Below, in pieces: positions 5,090 to 6,171 of a stretch of DNA of 6,171 nt. This DNA comes from Acidimicrobiales bacterium (lineage in GTDB: Bacteria; Actinomycetota; Acidimicrobiia; Acidimicrobiales; SZUA-35): positions 1 through 6,171 of the forward strand of contig JAHECQ010000243.1 in assembly GCA_024641625.1 (NCBI GenBank). The letters run 5' to 3'. Numbering within the stretch: the first letter of the stretch is position 1; each line of letters starts with the position of its first letter. The notes beneath the pieces were generated by a model that saw nothing but the letters and a program-made list of their open reading frames with translations, was not told the origin of the DNA and did no database searches. A program made the translations under genes and the position numbers.

Positions 5090-6136
5090 TCAGGTGGCGA
5101 GGGTGGCGAGGTGCCAGGTGCCGGGGAGGCCTTTGAGGTTGACGGGTGGCTGGTCGGTGTAGTCGTAGCCTGCGCCGAGGGCGAGTTGTCGGGTGAGGTC
5201 GGAGAGCAGGATCTCTCCGGGGCTGGCGTGGGTGCAGATGCGGGCGGCGATGTTGACGTTGATGCCGCTGATGTCGCCGTCGTCGAGGGTTTCGATTTCT
5301 CCGGTGTGCACCCCGCAGCGCAGCTGCAGTTCGAGCGCGGCGGCGCCGTCGCGTAGGGCTTGGGCGCAGCGAAGGGCGTGGGTGGGCAGATCGAAGATGG
5401 CCAGTACCCCGTCGCCGGTCGATTTCACCAGCCGGCCGCCGAAGCGAGTGATCTGGCGGCGGGCGAGGCTGTCGTGGCGTTCGAGGAGCCTGCGGAATGC
5501 GTCGTCGCCCAAGCGGATCTCCAGTTCGGTGGAGGACACGAAGTCGGTGAACAACACCGTCGCCAGGGTACGGGTCGACACCGTCGGTGAGAGCTGGTCG
5601 CTGCCGTCACAGAGGAACTCGCGGATCGGTGCGACGTAGGCGGCGACGTCGCCGACCCAGAACGCGTGGTCGCGTCCGGGAACCAGCGACTGTCGTGCGT
5701 TCCGCAGACCGGCGAGGAGATCCTGCGCCGCCCACACCACGCTTTCCTCGGCCCGGTGGTGCACCAGCACCGGGCACTCGACGAGCGGCAGGACCGCGCG
5801 GATGTCGAGGCGGGCGTACATGTCCCACAACGCCACGGCCCCGTTCGGGGTGGAACTCATCCGGCTGAGACGCTCATACAGCGCACGTACCTGTGGCGGG
5901 CTGTCGGCCAGCGTGGGTGCGGCAAGCTCGTAGAGCCACCAGTCGTCACCACGTCCCCACCCGTCTCGAAAGCGTTGCAGGATCGCGGCGTGTTGTTCCT
6001 CGCTCATCACGCCGGCGGCAACACGTCCCGCAGCCATCGAACCGGCGGCGGCGACCCTGTTGACCCGGCCGGGCTGCTGGCGGACTCCAAGTAGCGGACA
6101 CGGTCGCTGTTGGCGGGCGCCTGCTGGGCGCGCCAC
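5090..6136 (-). CDS. Alpha/beta-hydrolase remnant fused to a class III adenylate cyclase
   Basis: The C-terminal half (about 188-345, numbered from the GTG at 6136) is a class III nucleotide cyclase. It has metal-binding Asp198 (FTDFVSST) and Asp242 (KSTGDG), Lys238 and Asp288 (GDISG) at the adenine-selecting positions, and Asn295/Arg299 (NVNIAAR) at the transition-state positions. All are present, so ATP to cAMP activity is predicted. Full-length family members carry an N-terminal alpha/beta-hydrolase domain with a nucleophile Ser. Here only its later part is seen (WGRGDDWWLYELAAP; DIRAVLPLVECPVLVHH; GRDHAFW with His157), and the usual catalytic Asp appears as Glu (HRAEES). No GxSxG is found where it should be. 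The true start is uncertain. GTG 6136 and ATG 6037 or 6007 are in frame, none has a good Shine-Dalgarno sequence, and the frame stays open to the window edge, so the gene may be partial. It faces the dehydrogenase relic. No transmembrane segment is seen, so it is probably cytosolic. Confidence 0.85.
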   Translation of the reverse strand: MARPAGARQQRPCPLLGVRQQPGRVNRVAAAGSMAAGRVAAGVMSEEQHAAILQRFRDGWGRGDDWWLYELAAPTLADSPPQVRALYERLSRMSSTPNGAVALWDMYARLDIRAVLPLVECPVLVHHRAEESVVWAAQDLLAGLRNARQSLVPGRDHAFWVGDVAAYVAPIREFLCDGSDQLSPTVSTRTLATVLFTDFVSSTELEIRLGDDAFRRLLERHDSLARRQITRFGGRLVKSTGDGVLAIFDLPTHALRCAQALRDGAAALELQLRCGVHTGEIETLDDGDISGINVNIAARICTHASPGEILLSDLTRQLALGAGYDYTDQPPVNLKGLPGTWHLATLAT

Positions 6137-6171
6137 TGGGCGGTTGAACCCCTGCGCTGGCCCCGCCTGCG

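Noticed and set aside
1..6171. CRISPR array, insertion-sequence ends or rRNA genes
   Set aside because: No regularly spaced repeats, no paired terminal inverted repeats with a transposase, and no rRNA-like sequence were seen.

Overview
The window is high-G+C DNA with actinobacterial character. Codons favour G or C in third position, one NarL-type regulator appears to be read from a leaderless transcript, and one protein joins an alpha/beta-hydrolase domain to a class III cyclase, an arrangement common in Actinobacteria. An Acidimicrobiia-like host is my best guess. It is an inference from protein style, not a demonstrated assignment.

Layout from left to right. Positions 1-128 hold no supportable gene. 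A 15-bp hairpin (129-164) lies just past the stop of a minus-strand Hsp20 small heat-shock gene (180-629). That gene has a strong Shine-Dalgarno sequence and a near-consensus promoter (TTGACA, 18 bp, TATTAT) that is overlaid by an 11-bp inverted repeat plus a third half-site, so it is probably repressor controlled. Divergent from it is a tyrosine-recombinase-fold protein (761-1687) that has lost most of the catalytic residues but keeps the tyrosine. An exact 18-bp tandem duplication lies near its 3' end. The 1688-1935 gap shows no clear gene.

Then follows a tight plus-strand cluster: a metallo-beta-lactamase-fold hydrolase (1936-2802), a complete NarL/LuxR-type response regulator (2847-3557) and a receiver-only CheY-like regulator (3578-4021). 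The gaps are 44 and 20 bases. No histidine kinase is in the window. The two regulators look like an orphan signalling pair, perhaps driven by a kinase elsewhere.

Immediately after, 4034-4066 reads like the 3' end of a tRNA gene (variable loop, T arm, acceptor strand and CCA, closest to tRNA-Leu). This could be an old attachment site. Right of it lies a relic of an acyl-CoA-dehydrogenase-fold flavoprotein (about 4102-4883). It is spread over three reading frames and lacks its N-terminal domain. Positions 4884-5089 hold nothing I can support. The right end is a minus-strand alpha/beta-hydrolase remnant fused to an intact-looking adenylate cyclase domain (5090-6136). Its frame stays open to the window edge, but the nucleophile half of the hydrolase is not recognisable.

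Taken together, the window looks like an accessory stress and signalling segment with several signs of decay and past integration: a degenerate recombinase, a tRNA-end fragment, a broken dehydrogenase and a half-lost hydrolase domain. I found no clear new defence or biosynthetic system.
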